NCBI GenBank assembly: GCA_027922465.2
Contig: BQMF02000065.1
Span: forward strand, 558,001-622,000
Reading direction: 5' to 3'
Origin: Turritopsis dohrnii
Taxonomy: Eukaryota > Cnidaria > Hydrozoa > Anthoathecata > Oceaniidae
Length of the DNA: 64,000 bases
The notes beneath the pieces were generated by a model. That model was not told the DNA's origin and searched no databases. It saw nothing but the letters and a program-made list of their open reading frames with translations. Below are positions 24,672-35,542 of this stretch, one piece after another. Position 1 is the first letter of the stretch; every line of letters begins with the position of its first letter. The translations under genes and the position numbers were made by a program.

Positions 24672-25294
24672 CAGTGTGTATCAAAATGTCTTATCCACCA
24701 ACTTTCAAGGCGTATATCTCATTACATGTCTGATAAAATATTGTGAATTTTATATCACAAGAAAGAGCTTTTCATTCTCTATCCATAAATATAAAATGTT
24801 TGCCAAAATATTTGTTTTTCGAAAAGATATGAAAGAAAAACTCAACGATTTGGTTCATTAAATTCTTAAAAGTCAATTAACTCAATTTACAATAAATGCC
24901 ATTTGTAAACACAATAAAAAAATTAAAAATCATCACACAGTACAAAATTTTTATTTGAAATTTTTTAGATCAGTTGTTATGGGAAATTAATACGCAAAGG
25001 TATACTTAAAATTTTCTAAAGGTTTCATCAGCACAACAAAAGAAAATTACACCATTAAAAATTCATTAGCATGTCAGTTAATTGACTTTTAAGAATTTAA
25101 TGAACCAAATCGTTGAGTTTTTCTTCAATATCTTTTCGAAGAACAAATATTTTGGCAAACATTTTATATTAATAAATAGAGTATGAAAAGCTCTTTCTTG
25201 TGATATAAAATTCATAATATTTTATCAGGCATGCAATGAGATATACGCCTTTAAAGTTGGTGGATAAAACATTTTGATACATATTATGATACTG
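24672..25294. mobile_element. 623-bp MITE with long inverted repeats, TA target site
   Basis: Starts CAGTGTGTATCAAAATG, ends CATTTTGATACATA then about ten extra bases and ACTG, flanked by TA at 24670-24671 and 25295-25296. The two arms are imperfect inverted repeats of about 210 bp around a unique centre. LINE coding sequence on both sides joins up when the element is removed. Confidence 0.82.
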
Positions 25295-25982
25295 TAGCTA
25301 TAAACTTTTCATCAAAGTTTTTACTAAGGTGTTTCGAGCTATCTGGGGGTCTATATACCACGCCAAGAATAAAACTTTTGGAATTTTTCTGGTTTATTTC
25401 GATCCAGGTTGCTTCAATATCGTTGTCAGCCAAGCCGTCTCTTCTTATATAGTCGATGTCCTGTTTTATGTATATTCCAGTTCCTCCACCCATGTCATTC
25501 CGATCATTTCGTTCAAACATATATTCCCCGATATTTACTAAAGCTGTCGGGATTTTGTCATGTAAGAGAGTTTCTGTAACAGCAAAAATGTTTATATTTT
25601 TCTGGAGAATAAAGTTTTGTAAAACATCTTTCTTTCTAACCAAACCTCGAATGTTTTGATGGAGAATTGTAAAATCCCCAATATTCTTTAACAATCTTGG
25701 TCCAGGGCATGTTTCTACGTCACCACAAATCATCAGTAATAGATATGTGAGTAACTTTCCTCGAGTTCTTACAACAGGAAATATGTAACTTCTTTTTGCT
25801 ACAAACAATGACTGAATTGTGTAACTTGTATGCTCCTTCATAAATGAATTTGCCTTGTGCTCCACAGGCAAATTCAAATCAACTCCACAGTAATGCATAG
25901 GTTTAAAAACCATAAGACAAGCAAAAAACACAAAAATAATTCCAACAGCAAAAAACACGTCTCTTCTCCGTGCCGCCATCAT

Positions 25983-28611
25983 TCATATCATATCAAAGGA
26001 AAGCTTGCCAAATTTCCAACGTAAAAAATTATTATGATAACTCAGTTATTTCTGTTTTAAATTTAATTTGTGCGTAACAGTTTCTAAGACGCATACCGTA
26101 TGTGAAGCTTTGTTGGATTATCGCGTAGCAATTGAGCCACTATAATCGTCTGTTTCTTTCTGTAATTTTACCGTGCATTAATGTTAATCAGAATCAAAAT
26201 AGTGGTCAAGTTCGTTCTAAAATAGCACAAATGATATTTTCTTCACGTATCGTTTAATGCAAGTAACTCATAAGTTCGATGCTGACTCTTGATTATATCA
26301 ACTCCGTTCGTTCTTTTCTTATTCAGTTTTGTAGTGTGGTTTCTGTTGCTTCATAAGTTATCGAGTTCATTTTAAAGTTAACAGTAAATTTAACATGTTT
26401 GGATTTTTTTGGGACTTACGACGTTAATTTTGTGATATCAAACAAAACAAAATAGGAATAAAGTCATAGTAACTTGGGTACTTTCCCCTAAAATTTGTAG
26501 CTATCCCTGAAATATGATAGTTAGGAGGACAATTTAATCGTTCACAAGTCAGATGATGACGTCTTTGCATATGCTAGGGTATTTGTTTTGATGATGACCT
26601 TTAGTTGAATTTTAATTGAAAAATATTTTATTTGATCTTGCCAATCTTTTATACGCGAAATTGAACTTGTCCTTTTCGAGAAAGTTCCTTTTGCGAACTT
26701 TGTCCGAACATATATCAACATATATCAAGAGTAAATATCATTCACTCCAGTTTTTGTCAGTAAAGGCTTCTACCCTTCAAAGGTACATTTTACTTACTTC
26801 TACTAACCCAGGGTTAAACATGAAGCGAACTGAATGGTTCAATAGCACATCCAGGATAGAAATGGGTTAGCGCCTCTGAAGTAGCTTAACTATCAAACAA
26901 TAATGGTAGAGAGCAGCAGCTATGTGCATGAAAGATAGCATAAATTAAATTGATAAATTAAAGTGAGTTGATGAGCTAATGGGTGATCCTGAAATGCATA
27001 AGCGAAATCATTCAAAACTGCAATGGATGGCCAGATTCCATTGCTGACAAACCTCGCCAATATGAAGACGTAAGAAAGGTTTTGGTGAGGTTAAGTGCTA
27101 CTCCAGGACATTGGTCCTGTAGCCATTAAATAACGCCATTAAATAACGATGATTTCATCATCCCGCTGATGAACTAGAAACTGGTAGTGAAAATCATTAC
27201 TCAAAAATCAGTAAAATGCTTGTTGGGTACAACTAAAAGGAACTGTTCGCTAAAACTAATAATCGGGGCGTCCCTGGAACGTACTGTATTTTTTTGGGTG
27301 TTGTAAACGAGGTGGGACGTCTTGGAACGTTTGAACTTTTCACATAATGGCAAATAGGTACTGAGTTGTAAACAAGAACCGTAGCAACCTACAACATATA
27401 ACGAAACATTAATAAAAGGCTGATAAAGGACTTTTTCCCTCTTCATTTTACAGGAAAGTGTTGTTGTATTCATAAATAATAATAGATAATAGTAATAGGG
27501 GAAGCCATGAAATAAATAAAGAGATTAGTCACATGATAAGAATCAGTGGTGTGAACTCGAGTGTGTGTGTGTGTTATGTTGCAGTTCTTCACGCCCAAGT
27601 TATACGCCCGTAGTTACTAATTTAAAATTTTTCAGTTCAAAATCAGAAAGTTTAAAGCACAACGTTGATTTTTGAAAAATATATCACTTGTGTGTGACGA
27701 AGTAAATATATTACATACAATACAAAAAGTTCTTTTCACTCGAATGAGTAAGTAAATTATTTATTTTAATGCGCCCTCCCTCCACCCTTTATTTTAACGT
27801 AGTGCATTTTGGGAGCGAAACGCTGCTCAAACTTATCAAGAAGAACCAAGAAGTATAAACAGCAGTATAAACTTATATTGAAGTGTATTGAATCAAGACA
27901 TTAGCAACCATGTATCCTAATTGGATGGGATAAAAATTTAGGAGGAAGAAACAGTCAGGCAAGTTGCATAGATAATTTATCTCTTGTCACTCGAATTATG
28001 TTTTCTTTTTCTCCAAAACACTATGTATTAAGGTAAGATGTTAGCTTACATACCAAAAAATAAGTGATTCTTACTGAATTATTTATTTTATTGTGTTCTT
28101 GTGCTGTTAAACACTTCAATTTTGTAGCTTGATGAAATTTTGAATGAACAAAAAGTTACCAAGATCTTTATGGCACAAATGTTAAATATTTTAAAAGTTA
28201 ATTAGAGAAATTGTTATATAATTACAGTAGCAATAACAAACATCAGCTCATAAGATGACAAAGATGAAGAAAATATTAAAAAAACACAAACAAAAACAAT
28301 TATACAATATATACCTTATTTGTACTTATAAATGATGGAGAATTTCTTTCAGTAACTGCAGGATTTACTTTTGTAATTTAGTCATGAAATCGCAAAGATT
28401 TACCCTGCAGTTAATAAGCTTTTTCTCATCATAAAAAAGAGGAAGTGAACTGTACTGCAAATCACAGAACTAATGAATCCCAAAACAAGAAGACATAATA
28501 TTTAACATTTCAATCTATCTCTATTACATCTATATTATTACTATTACATTCAGAACTTTTTTCTTTGGTTCAGGTAAAAAAATGAGAGGGGATTCTTAAG
28601 ATTGTATTATA
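25983..28611. other. No gene recognised
   Basis: Only short ORFs without family resemblance. A (GT)n tract lies near 27560-27575. A 5' flank for the LINE is probably in the first few tens of bases, but no boundary is visible. Confidence 0.4.
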
Positions 28612-29235
28612 CAGTGTGTTTCGTAATGTTGGAAATGGAAATTTTAAAGTTGTTTTTTTAAATGAATATACCGAATTTCGAAATAATTTTTACATCAATG
28701 GAAAGCCATTTTCAAGCTCTTTCGGCTAGTATATTTTTGTGAAAAATGAAGAAGTGGGTTTTGAAAAAATAAGGAAAATGTCATCGAAAAATGTAATTAA
28801 ATTTTTAATGGTCGATTAACACGTAGTTTAATTACATCGTGCTTATTGTTTCAAAACACTGAATCCATTTAAATTTTTTATTAATTTTATTTTTGCGCTG
28901 AGACCCCCAAATTGATATTTTAAAACATAAAAGTTAAACGTTTTTTGTGAACACACAACTTAAATTTGTTTATTGTTTTCCAAATTGCTGTCATTGTTTC
29001 AAAAAATCTTTTCTTTTCATTCACATCTTAATCGACCATTAAAAATTTAATTACATTTTTCCAAGACATTTTCCTTATTTTTTCAAAAACAACTTTTTCA
29101 TTTTTTACAAAAACATACTATCCGAAAGAACTTCAAAATTGCTTTCCAACGGTGTAAAAATTATTTTGAAATTCGGTATATTCATTTAAAAAAACAATTT
29201 TAAAATTTCCATTTCCAACATTACGAAACACACAG
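28612..29235. mobile_element. 624-bp MITE with long inverted repeats, TA target site
   Basis: The left end CAGTGTGTTTCGTAATGTTG and the right end CAACATTACGAAACACACAG are inverted copies with one mismatch, flanked by TA at 28610-28611 and 29236-29237. Arms run to about 28818 and from about 29030 (about 205 bp each). No ORF. Terminus and TA target fit Tc1/mariner-related elements. Confidence 0.82.
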
Positions 29236-29237
29236 TA

Positions 29238-29938
29238 GATATAAGAATATTTTTGATATTCTAGATATATAATGAAAATGATGATGAGTAAAGGATAAAA
29301 GGAAATTTATTTTTTCACGTCTTTGAGTTGCATAAGTTTGTTCCGCAAATTCCGAATTTTTTTGAGGCTCAATTTGCAAAAATTTGTCACGTAATTAATT
29401 CTCTCGCAAACAATTTAGACGAATAAGGTAACATAGTTTACTTGCCTATTTAAATCAGGATAAATATTAATGTTGATATTTTCATTATCAGTATGGAAAC
29501 AATCACCAGCACAATTACCATCCCTTGGTGCAAATTCCTTCCCCATCGAGGAGTGTCTCTCAGCAACCTTGCGGAATTTTATTTGAGAGATCATTTTACT
29601 GTGAAGACTTTCATGTCACAAGCTGGATTTGTTTGTATACTTATTTCTGCTTCTGCCCAAAATCTTGCAACTGTGTGCTACCGGAGAGAGATACTTTAAG
29701 TGTTGGTCTTTTGTTGGTAAATTTGATTAATATCATTCAGGCAGCGATAACCAACGATGACCAGCAAATTTCTCAATTCTGAATGCGAAAAGATTTCGAT
29801 CAGTGAGCTACATCCATACTCATTGGCAAAAATTTCTTTTAGTTTGATTGACAGTATGGTTCATGCAATAAGTTTACGACAATTGGGTTTGATTTTTGTT
29901 CGGAATTACGAAAATTGACAAATATCAAAAGCACATAC
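29238..29938. other. No gene recognised
   Basis: Two overlapping short ORFs near 29493-29782 have no recognisable domain. The last 100 bases look weakly like the roughly 126-bp tandem repeat seen at 32.2 and 34.3 kb. Confidence 0.35.
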
Positions 29939-29942
29939 AGTT

Positions 29943-31788
29943 CGTTAGGTGAGAATTATTTTGTTCTATCTCCATTTTTGGAAAAAATGAGCTCCGATTG
30001 TTTTCAAGCTTTTCAGGATCATTTGGTTCTTTCTCCGTGAGCTTTTTCCAAAATCAAGTGCAAAATCTCCTTCAAACGACAGTCTGATATTGTTTTATGT
30101 CCTTATTCGTGATAACGCCTTAAAATTATTATGTTCTATCTCCAAAAGTCAAGCAAATACGGCTTATTCTATGTACAAGTTGATACGAGGTTATTGATTT
30201 GCCCTGAAACCGCTGTTAGATAATCTTGTAAATAGTGGAGATTGTTTGTTTTTATTTTATTTTCAAAATGGCGAACGTGGAAGCGATAAAGCCTTAAAAG
30301 TACATTCAAATTTTGTGGTTTGAATATAATCACAAAAACTAATGTCATACAAATAAGTCACATGAGAACATACAAAGGACATTAATCAATTGACAAAATA
30401 GCCAACCTTCGCCCTAGAAAATGTAACGCCATCTTTAAATACGCAGTTTTAAAATATAAATTGCATAGATTGGTGCCAAACTTATCTTTTTTCACTTTAA
30501 TTTAATCTTACAAAAAGCAACATTAATAGGAGACATATAGGCAAACATCCTCTCAAGATCATCCTTTTTGGCCTTTGAAATCAATCTGCTAGCTTTCAAA
30601 ACTTATGCAAAACTTATGGGATTTATGGAAATTTTTGGTTAGACTTTCTGGTTTGTTGACTCTTGATCAGTTGAGCCTGTTTAAAAGGATCGGTAAATTT
30701 TCTTTATAAAAGACATGATTTGGAGTGTTTTTGCGATGAACAACTGTTTTGATAGAAAAATACGGAACAGATTTATAATTGAGCAATGCAGCAACTTGAA
30801 TGAAGTTCTTAATGCTGTCTGATTGCACTTGTATTACCATGAACGGATGTTTTTGATTCACATTTGGTAGCATTTGCACCAACCCAAGTGGAGAGAAGGC
30901 CCTGTCAATTTGACTATGAATATTATCAACTTCTTGAATGCTGGAACGACTAGGTTCACAAAACCTCTGTTCGATTATAACTATCTCTATCGATTTTGTG
31001 CGACGCACGAGTCAAACCAAAGTACAACTTTTATAATGGCAGGATAATCCTTAGGAATTCTTTCCAACGTTGACATTGTAGTACTGGCATTGTCATTCCC
31101 TCCCTCTTCCAGTAAAGCTCCAAAGCACACAATACCCTCTCTTGTATGAACAATATATATATATGTATGGTGATAGCTTTCTTTTGTATTAAAAGTTTCC
31201 TACTTTAGATTTTGGCAAGCTTATAACATTTTCTAAGCCAATACAAACAACAGCTACCTTTTTATCTTTAATTTCACGAGCGATTTTTCGTTCAGCCCTG
31301 CTGTCATTTTTAGATGTAACGTGTCTGTTCTATTTTACTGTCAGCTGATGCCAAAGACTTTTAAGGAAAATTTGTAGTCTTTTTAAATTCCAAATTAAGA
31401 TTTTGGAGTGCCCAAGCAACTCCAAGTGATATACACAGAAGCAACATAAAGGAAAATTGATGTTTTTCGTACTGCATAAAACATTTTTTGTCAGTTAAAG
31501 GTGAATTTGCAAGAGCATGGAGTTAAAACAAAATAATTTTAATAAATATCACTTGTTTCGCTACTATTTTGTTCTATCTCCAATTGCAAACTTACCCTGG
31601 AGGAGAGTGGGTACTAGCAAATTTGAAATAATTTTTGGTCAGGGACTCAAAATACGATGTATTCAAAATGTACCAAGTATCTTTCCATAGAAAAGTTTCT
31701 TAAAGATTTTGTGTGGTTATGAAATTTAAAACTTAATTTTCTCAGTTTAAAGAAATTGGAGATAGTACAAAATAATTCTCACCTAACG
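29943..31788 (-). mobile_element. 1846-bp TIR transposon, copy A (4-bp target duplication AGTT)
   Basis: Ends CGTTAGGTGAGAATTATTTT and AAAATAATTCTCACCTAACG are inverted repeats. The 4 bases AGTT flank both sides (29939-29942 and 31789-31792). The element is in inverse orientation to copy B at 32358-34203, has the same length and appears identical wherever I compared them. The motif TGTTCTATCTCC recurs inside both ends. Its coding strand is the minus strand. The superfamily is not assigned: 4-bp duplications occur in several DDE groups. Confidence 0.88.
30667..31008 (-). pseudogene. Transposon-encoded DUF7869-like protein, C-terminal fragment (copy A)
   Basis: The open 113-codon stretch includes RFCEPSRSSIQEVDNIHSQI, matching the pattern of a His/Ser-rich loop plus conserved Asp and His seen in the DUF7869-type proteins that cnidarian repeats often encode. 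Upstream in the same strand lie VVLWFDSCVAQNR and, further up, GLENVISLPKSKVGNF, both typical of that family, but separated by in-frame stops and a frameshift. The fragment is the same as in copy B, so the lesions predate the copying. Confidence 0.65.
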
Positions 31789-31792
31789 AGTT

Positions 31793-32353
31793 GTTGTCAT
31801 TTTCTACATTATTTATGAAAAATATTTGAAAATCAGACAAAATTCAATACAAATTATTTCAAAGAAAAATTTATATGACTTTCCATGAACCGTTTTACCT
31901 TTTTCGGAATGCCAAATTTATTTTACCGAAATTTTTTGACCAATATTGACTCACCTGCAGTGTCTGACCTTAGCGGTGGCCCAACTGTCTGACACAGTCA
32001 AAAATTGGTTCGGGCCACAAAAATTTTTGAAAACCAGTGTTGTGATGGGCTGATTGAACAGGCGAAAAAAAGTATTTGAAATGTAAATATGATTTAATAA
32101 TTTCCATTACAAGGGATTTGAGTTTTATAATGTTTGTCTTTGCAATTTCATACAACATTGCCGAATTGCCAAATTATGTTTAAATCTAACAAAAATGACT
32201 GGCAAATTCAAACTCAACAACTTCTAATTGTGCGTTGTACAAATTTTTATGAATATTGAATATACTTTCCCCAAAAGTCCAAATTTGGCCCGAATGACCC
32301 ATTTCTGGTCAAATCTGACAAAATGACTGTCAAATTCTAAATCAGCACGATTC
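31793..32353. repeat. Degenerate tandem repeat spacer between the twin transposons
   Basis: Contains at least two units of a roughly 126-bp repeat with the marks GACAAAATGACTGTCAAATT and AAATTTGGCCCGAATGACC (near 32280-32345). The repeat continues after copy B at 34204-34530, so copy B split the array. Confidence 0.65.
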
Positions 32354-32357
32354 AAAT

Positions 32358-34203
32358 CGTTAGGTGAGAATTATTTTGTACTATCTCCAATTTCTTTAAA
32401 CTGAGAAAATTAAGTTTTAAATTTCATAACCACACAAAATCTTTAAGAAACTTTTCTATGGAAAGATACTTGGTACATTTTGAATACATCGTATTTGGAG
32501 TCCCTGATCAAAAATTATTTCAAATTTGCTAGTACCCACTCTCCTCCAGGGTAAGTTTGCAATTGGAGATAGAACAAAATAGTAGCGAAACAAGTGATAT
32601 TTATTAAAATTATTTTGTTTTAACTCCATGCTCTTGCAAATTCACCTTTAACTGACAAAAAATGTTTTATGCAGTACGAAAAACATCAATTTTCCTTTAT
32701 GTTGCTTCTGTGTATATCACTTGGAGTTGCTTGGGCACTCCAAAATCTTAATTTGGAATTTAAAAAGACTACAAATTTTCCTTAAAAGTCTTTGGCATCA
32801 GCTGACAGTAAAATAGAACAGACACGTTACATCTAAAAATGACAGCAGGGCTGAACGAAAAATCGCTCGTGAAATTAAAGATAAAAAGGTAGCTGTTGTT
32901 TGTATTGGCTTAGAAAATGTTATAAGCTTGCCAAAATCTAAAGTAGGAAACTTTTAATACAAAAGAAAGCTATCACCATACATATATATATATTGTTCAT
33001 ACAAGAGAGGGTATTGTGTGCTTTGGAGCTTTACTGGAAGAGGGAGGGAATGACAATGCCAGTACTACAATGTCAACGTTGGAAAGAATTCCTAAGGATT
33101 ATCCTGCCATTATAAAAGTTGTACTTTGGTTTGACTCGTGCGTCGCACAAAATCGATAGAGATAGTTATAATCGAACAGAGGTTTTGTGAACCTAGTCGT
33201 TCCAGCATTCAAGAAGTTGATAATATTCATAGTCAAATTGACAGGGCCTTCTCTCCACTTGGGTTGGTGCAAATGCTACCAAATGTGAATCAAAAACATC
33301 CGTTCATGGTAATACAAGTGCAATCAGACAGCATTAAGAACTTCATTCAAGTTGCTGCATTGCTCAATTATAAATCTGTTCCGTATTTTTCTATCAAAAC
33401 AGTTGTTCATCGCAAAAACACTCCAAATCATGTCTTTTATAAAGAAAATTTACCGATCCTTTTAAACAGGCTCAACTGATCAAGAGTCAACAAACCAGAA
33501 AGTCTAACCAAAAATTTCCATAAATCCCATAAGTTTTGCATAAGTTTTGAAAGCTAGCAGATTGATTTCAAAGGCCAAAAAGGATGATCTTGAGAGGATG
33601 TTTGCCTATATGTCTCCTATTAATGTTGCTTTTTGTAAGATTAAATTAAAGTGAAAAAAGATAAGTTTGGCACCAATCTATGCAATTTATATTTTAAAAC
33701 TGCGTATTTAAAGATGGCGTTACATTTTCTAGGGCGAAGGTTGGCTATTTTGTCAATTGATTAATGTCCTTTGTATGTTCTCATGTGACTTATTTGTATG
33801 ACATTAGTTTTTGTGATTATATTCAAACCACAAAATTTGAATGTACTTTTAAGGCTTTATCGCTTCCACGTTCGCCATTTTGAAAATAAAATAAAAACAA
33901 ACAATCTCCACTATTTACAAGATTATCTAACAGCGGTTTCAGGGCAAATCAATAACCTCGTATCAACTTGTACATAGAATAAGCCGTATTTGCTTGACTT
34001 TTGGAGATAGAACATAATAATTTTAAGGCGTTATCACGAATAAGGACATAAAACAATATCAGACTGTCGTTTGAAGGAGATTTTGCACTTGATTTTGGAA
34101 AAAGCTCACGGAGAAAGAACCAAATGATCCTGAAAAGCTTGAAAACAATCGGAGCTCATTTTTTCCAAAAATGGAGATAGAACAAAATAATTCTCACCTA
34201 ACG
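32358..34203 (+). mobile_element. 1846-bp TIR transposon, copy B (4-bp target duplication AAAT)
   Basis: Same element as copy A, inverted, with the same inverted termini and length. Flanked by AAAT at 32354-32357 and 34204-34207. Removing the element and one AAAT rejoins a unit of the surrounding tandem repeat (AATCAGCACGATTC + AAAT + GTGATCTGTGC), compared with AATCAGCACCTTTCAATTGT in an undisturbed unit, so the insertion is precise. Confidence 0.9.
33138..33479 (+). pseudogene. Transposon-encoded DUF7869-like protein, C-terminal fragment (copy B)
   Basis: Same 113 codons as in copy A. Upstream in this copy the coding trace can be read from about 32840 (a basic stretch, then GLENVISLP). It breaks at a stop in NF*Y (near 32960), passes a TA microsatellite, and breaks again at a TAG just after CVAQNR (33160). 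Neither copy can therefore make the whole protein; both would need a helper in trans. Confidence 0.65.
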
Positions 34204-34530
34204 AAATGTGATCTGTGCAAAATTTGTGAAATTTGAAGAACTTTCTAAATTTGGTCCAAATTTGGCCCAAACTGTCCATTTTTACACTAATCTGACAAAA
34301 TGACTGTCAAACTTGAAATCAGCACCTATCTAATGTCATACATGCAAAATTTCATGAAAATTGAAGAATTTTGGAAACATGGGTCCAAATTTGGCCTAAA
34401 TTGCCCAAGTGTAGTCGAACCTGGCAAAATCATTGTCAAATTCGAAATCAGCACCTTTCAATTGTGCTCTGTGCAATTTTTCATGAAAGTTGGTCAACTG
34501 GAAGTCCGAATTTGACCAAATTTGTGAATT
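34204..34530. repeat. Roughly 126-bp tandem repeat, right part
   Basis: Units can be followed by AATCTGACAAAATGACTGTC (34291) and ACCTGGCAAAATCATTGTCA (34419), then AAATCAGCACC and CAAATTTGGCC in register. Units are diverged, so the array is old. Confidence 0.65.
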
Positions 34531-34687
34531 CGGCAACGATGTCATGTAAACGCTGCACGAAAACGCTCATAACTTGGAGTAGTGGTAGTAGGAAGAGAAG
34601 GAGGAGAAACCACGGGTATTTTAAACACTTTACTCCACCATGGGTGTCTTAAAGTCAACAAAGATAAATATTTTCTCAACCATATAA

Positions 34688-34866
34688 AGGCTGAAATACA
34701 TTATACATTTAATGGATCAGTTTAAATTGTTTGGAATAAAAGAAAACGTGATACATATAGCGAATTAAATAGAAATATAGTCCCCGTGGGCAAAACCGTC
34801 ATAAATAGAACAATTTAAAACAATTTAAACTGATCCATTAAAATGATAATGTATTTCAGCCTTAAG
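34688..34866. mobile_element. Small palindromic MITE
   Basis: About 45-bp imperfect inverted repeats start AAGGCTGAAATACATTATAC and end AATGTATTTCAGCCTT. Near the centre AATTTAAACTGATCCATTAA mirrors the left arm. About 180 bp long, no ORF. Confidence 0.65.
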
Positions 34867-35542
34867 CTTGTTTTCCACCAGTGAGATATGCACTTATCGT
34901 GTTATTTTTTAGATTCAATGAGTTCAGTGAGATGGAATTTAAATCGTTAAGTGAGTTTTCGGGAGATAACATGCCAATAAAGATCTCGGTAGTTGTTGAT
35001 TAAAAAGTTTGGATAAGAAGAAGATGCTTGAACGCGCTCGTAGAAAAAATGTCAGAAAGTTCATCAGATAATGATGAGGATATTGTTGCTGCTTTACTGC
35101 TGATAAAAAAGTGAAGGGCAGAAGAGAGAAGGCACCAAGTGTTTGCCACCAGATCATTTTATTAATATCCTGGATGATCTTTGTCATGACAAGTGGATTT
35201 TCTGACTATTTCCGTCAAACTGACATCTTCTTTCAGGCTGGATTTATTTTTTCAAAGCATGTTGCTTCTTTTTTTCACCTAACATACATCGATTTGCATT
35301 CACACCTCACACACATTCAGATTTTCACAACAGAACGAAACACGAGTCATCTCGTAAAGAATTATGCGATAAGAAATATCTCACTGGTGGAAAACAGTAG
35401 TATTAACACGGTGTGTGTGAGCAGAAAATTTAAGATAGGTCTATTGAGCATTTTTCTTAAGCTTTTTACATCACATACATAGTTCATTGTCTTAGAATAT
35501 ATTATTACAGTATATAGATAGTGTATTACATTATATGGTGTA
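34867..35542. repeat. R1-related fragments in inverted orientation
   Basis: TTTTCCACCAGTGAGATAT (about 34872) and ATATCTCACTGGTGGAAAA (about 35374) are inverted repeats that also match a part of R1 near 10970-10990. The rest has no supported gene and contains AT-rich palindromic stretches before the GPCR stop codon. Confidence 0.45.

Larger units (their letters stand above)
22284..25982 (-). pseudogene. LINE with N-terminal hydrophobic/2A-like region, endonuclease and RT
   Basis: Read on the minus strand. 25982-25297 encodes a hydrophobic leader (FFAVGIIFVFFACLMVF), a 2A-like motif GDVETCPGP (residues 87-95) and the first half of an EEP endonuclease (LHQNIRG, FAVTET, GGTGIYIK, VYRPPDSS). A TA-flanked MITE interrupts it. 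Endonuclease coding resumes at 24669-24541 (VIIGDLNINYLSKDS, QII). 24313-23867 is the linker (WKALKEIL, DKHAPL). The RT follows at 23483-22734 (FIDLSKAFDTLSHSQ, SGVPQGSILGPLLF, MYADDT), with the C-terminal part at 22702-22457. The 3' tail is an AAAT microsatellite (22284-22310). Stops, frameshifts and an internal deletion near 23515 show it is dead. CR1/L2-like by general form. Confidence 0.87.

Noticed and set aside
27164..27180. CTGATGAACTAGAAAC near 27.17 kb as a hammerhead core
   Set aside because: The core words are there, but the four bases between them cannot form stem II, and no flanking stems were seen.
29943..34203. One giant fold-back or Maverick-type element with 1.8-kb arms
   Set aside because: Each arm has its own pair of TIRs and its own 4-bp target duplication, so they are two independent elements.
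34371..34652. ORF over the tandem repeat after the twin transposon
   Set aside because: Its sequence is periodic with the 126-bp repeat and the units do not conserve one frame.
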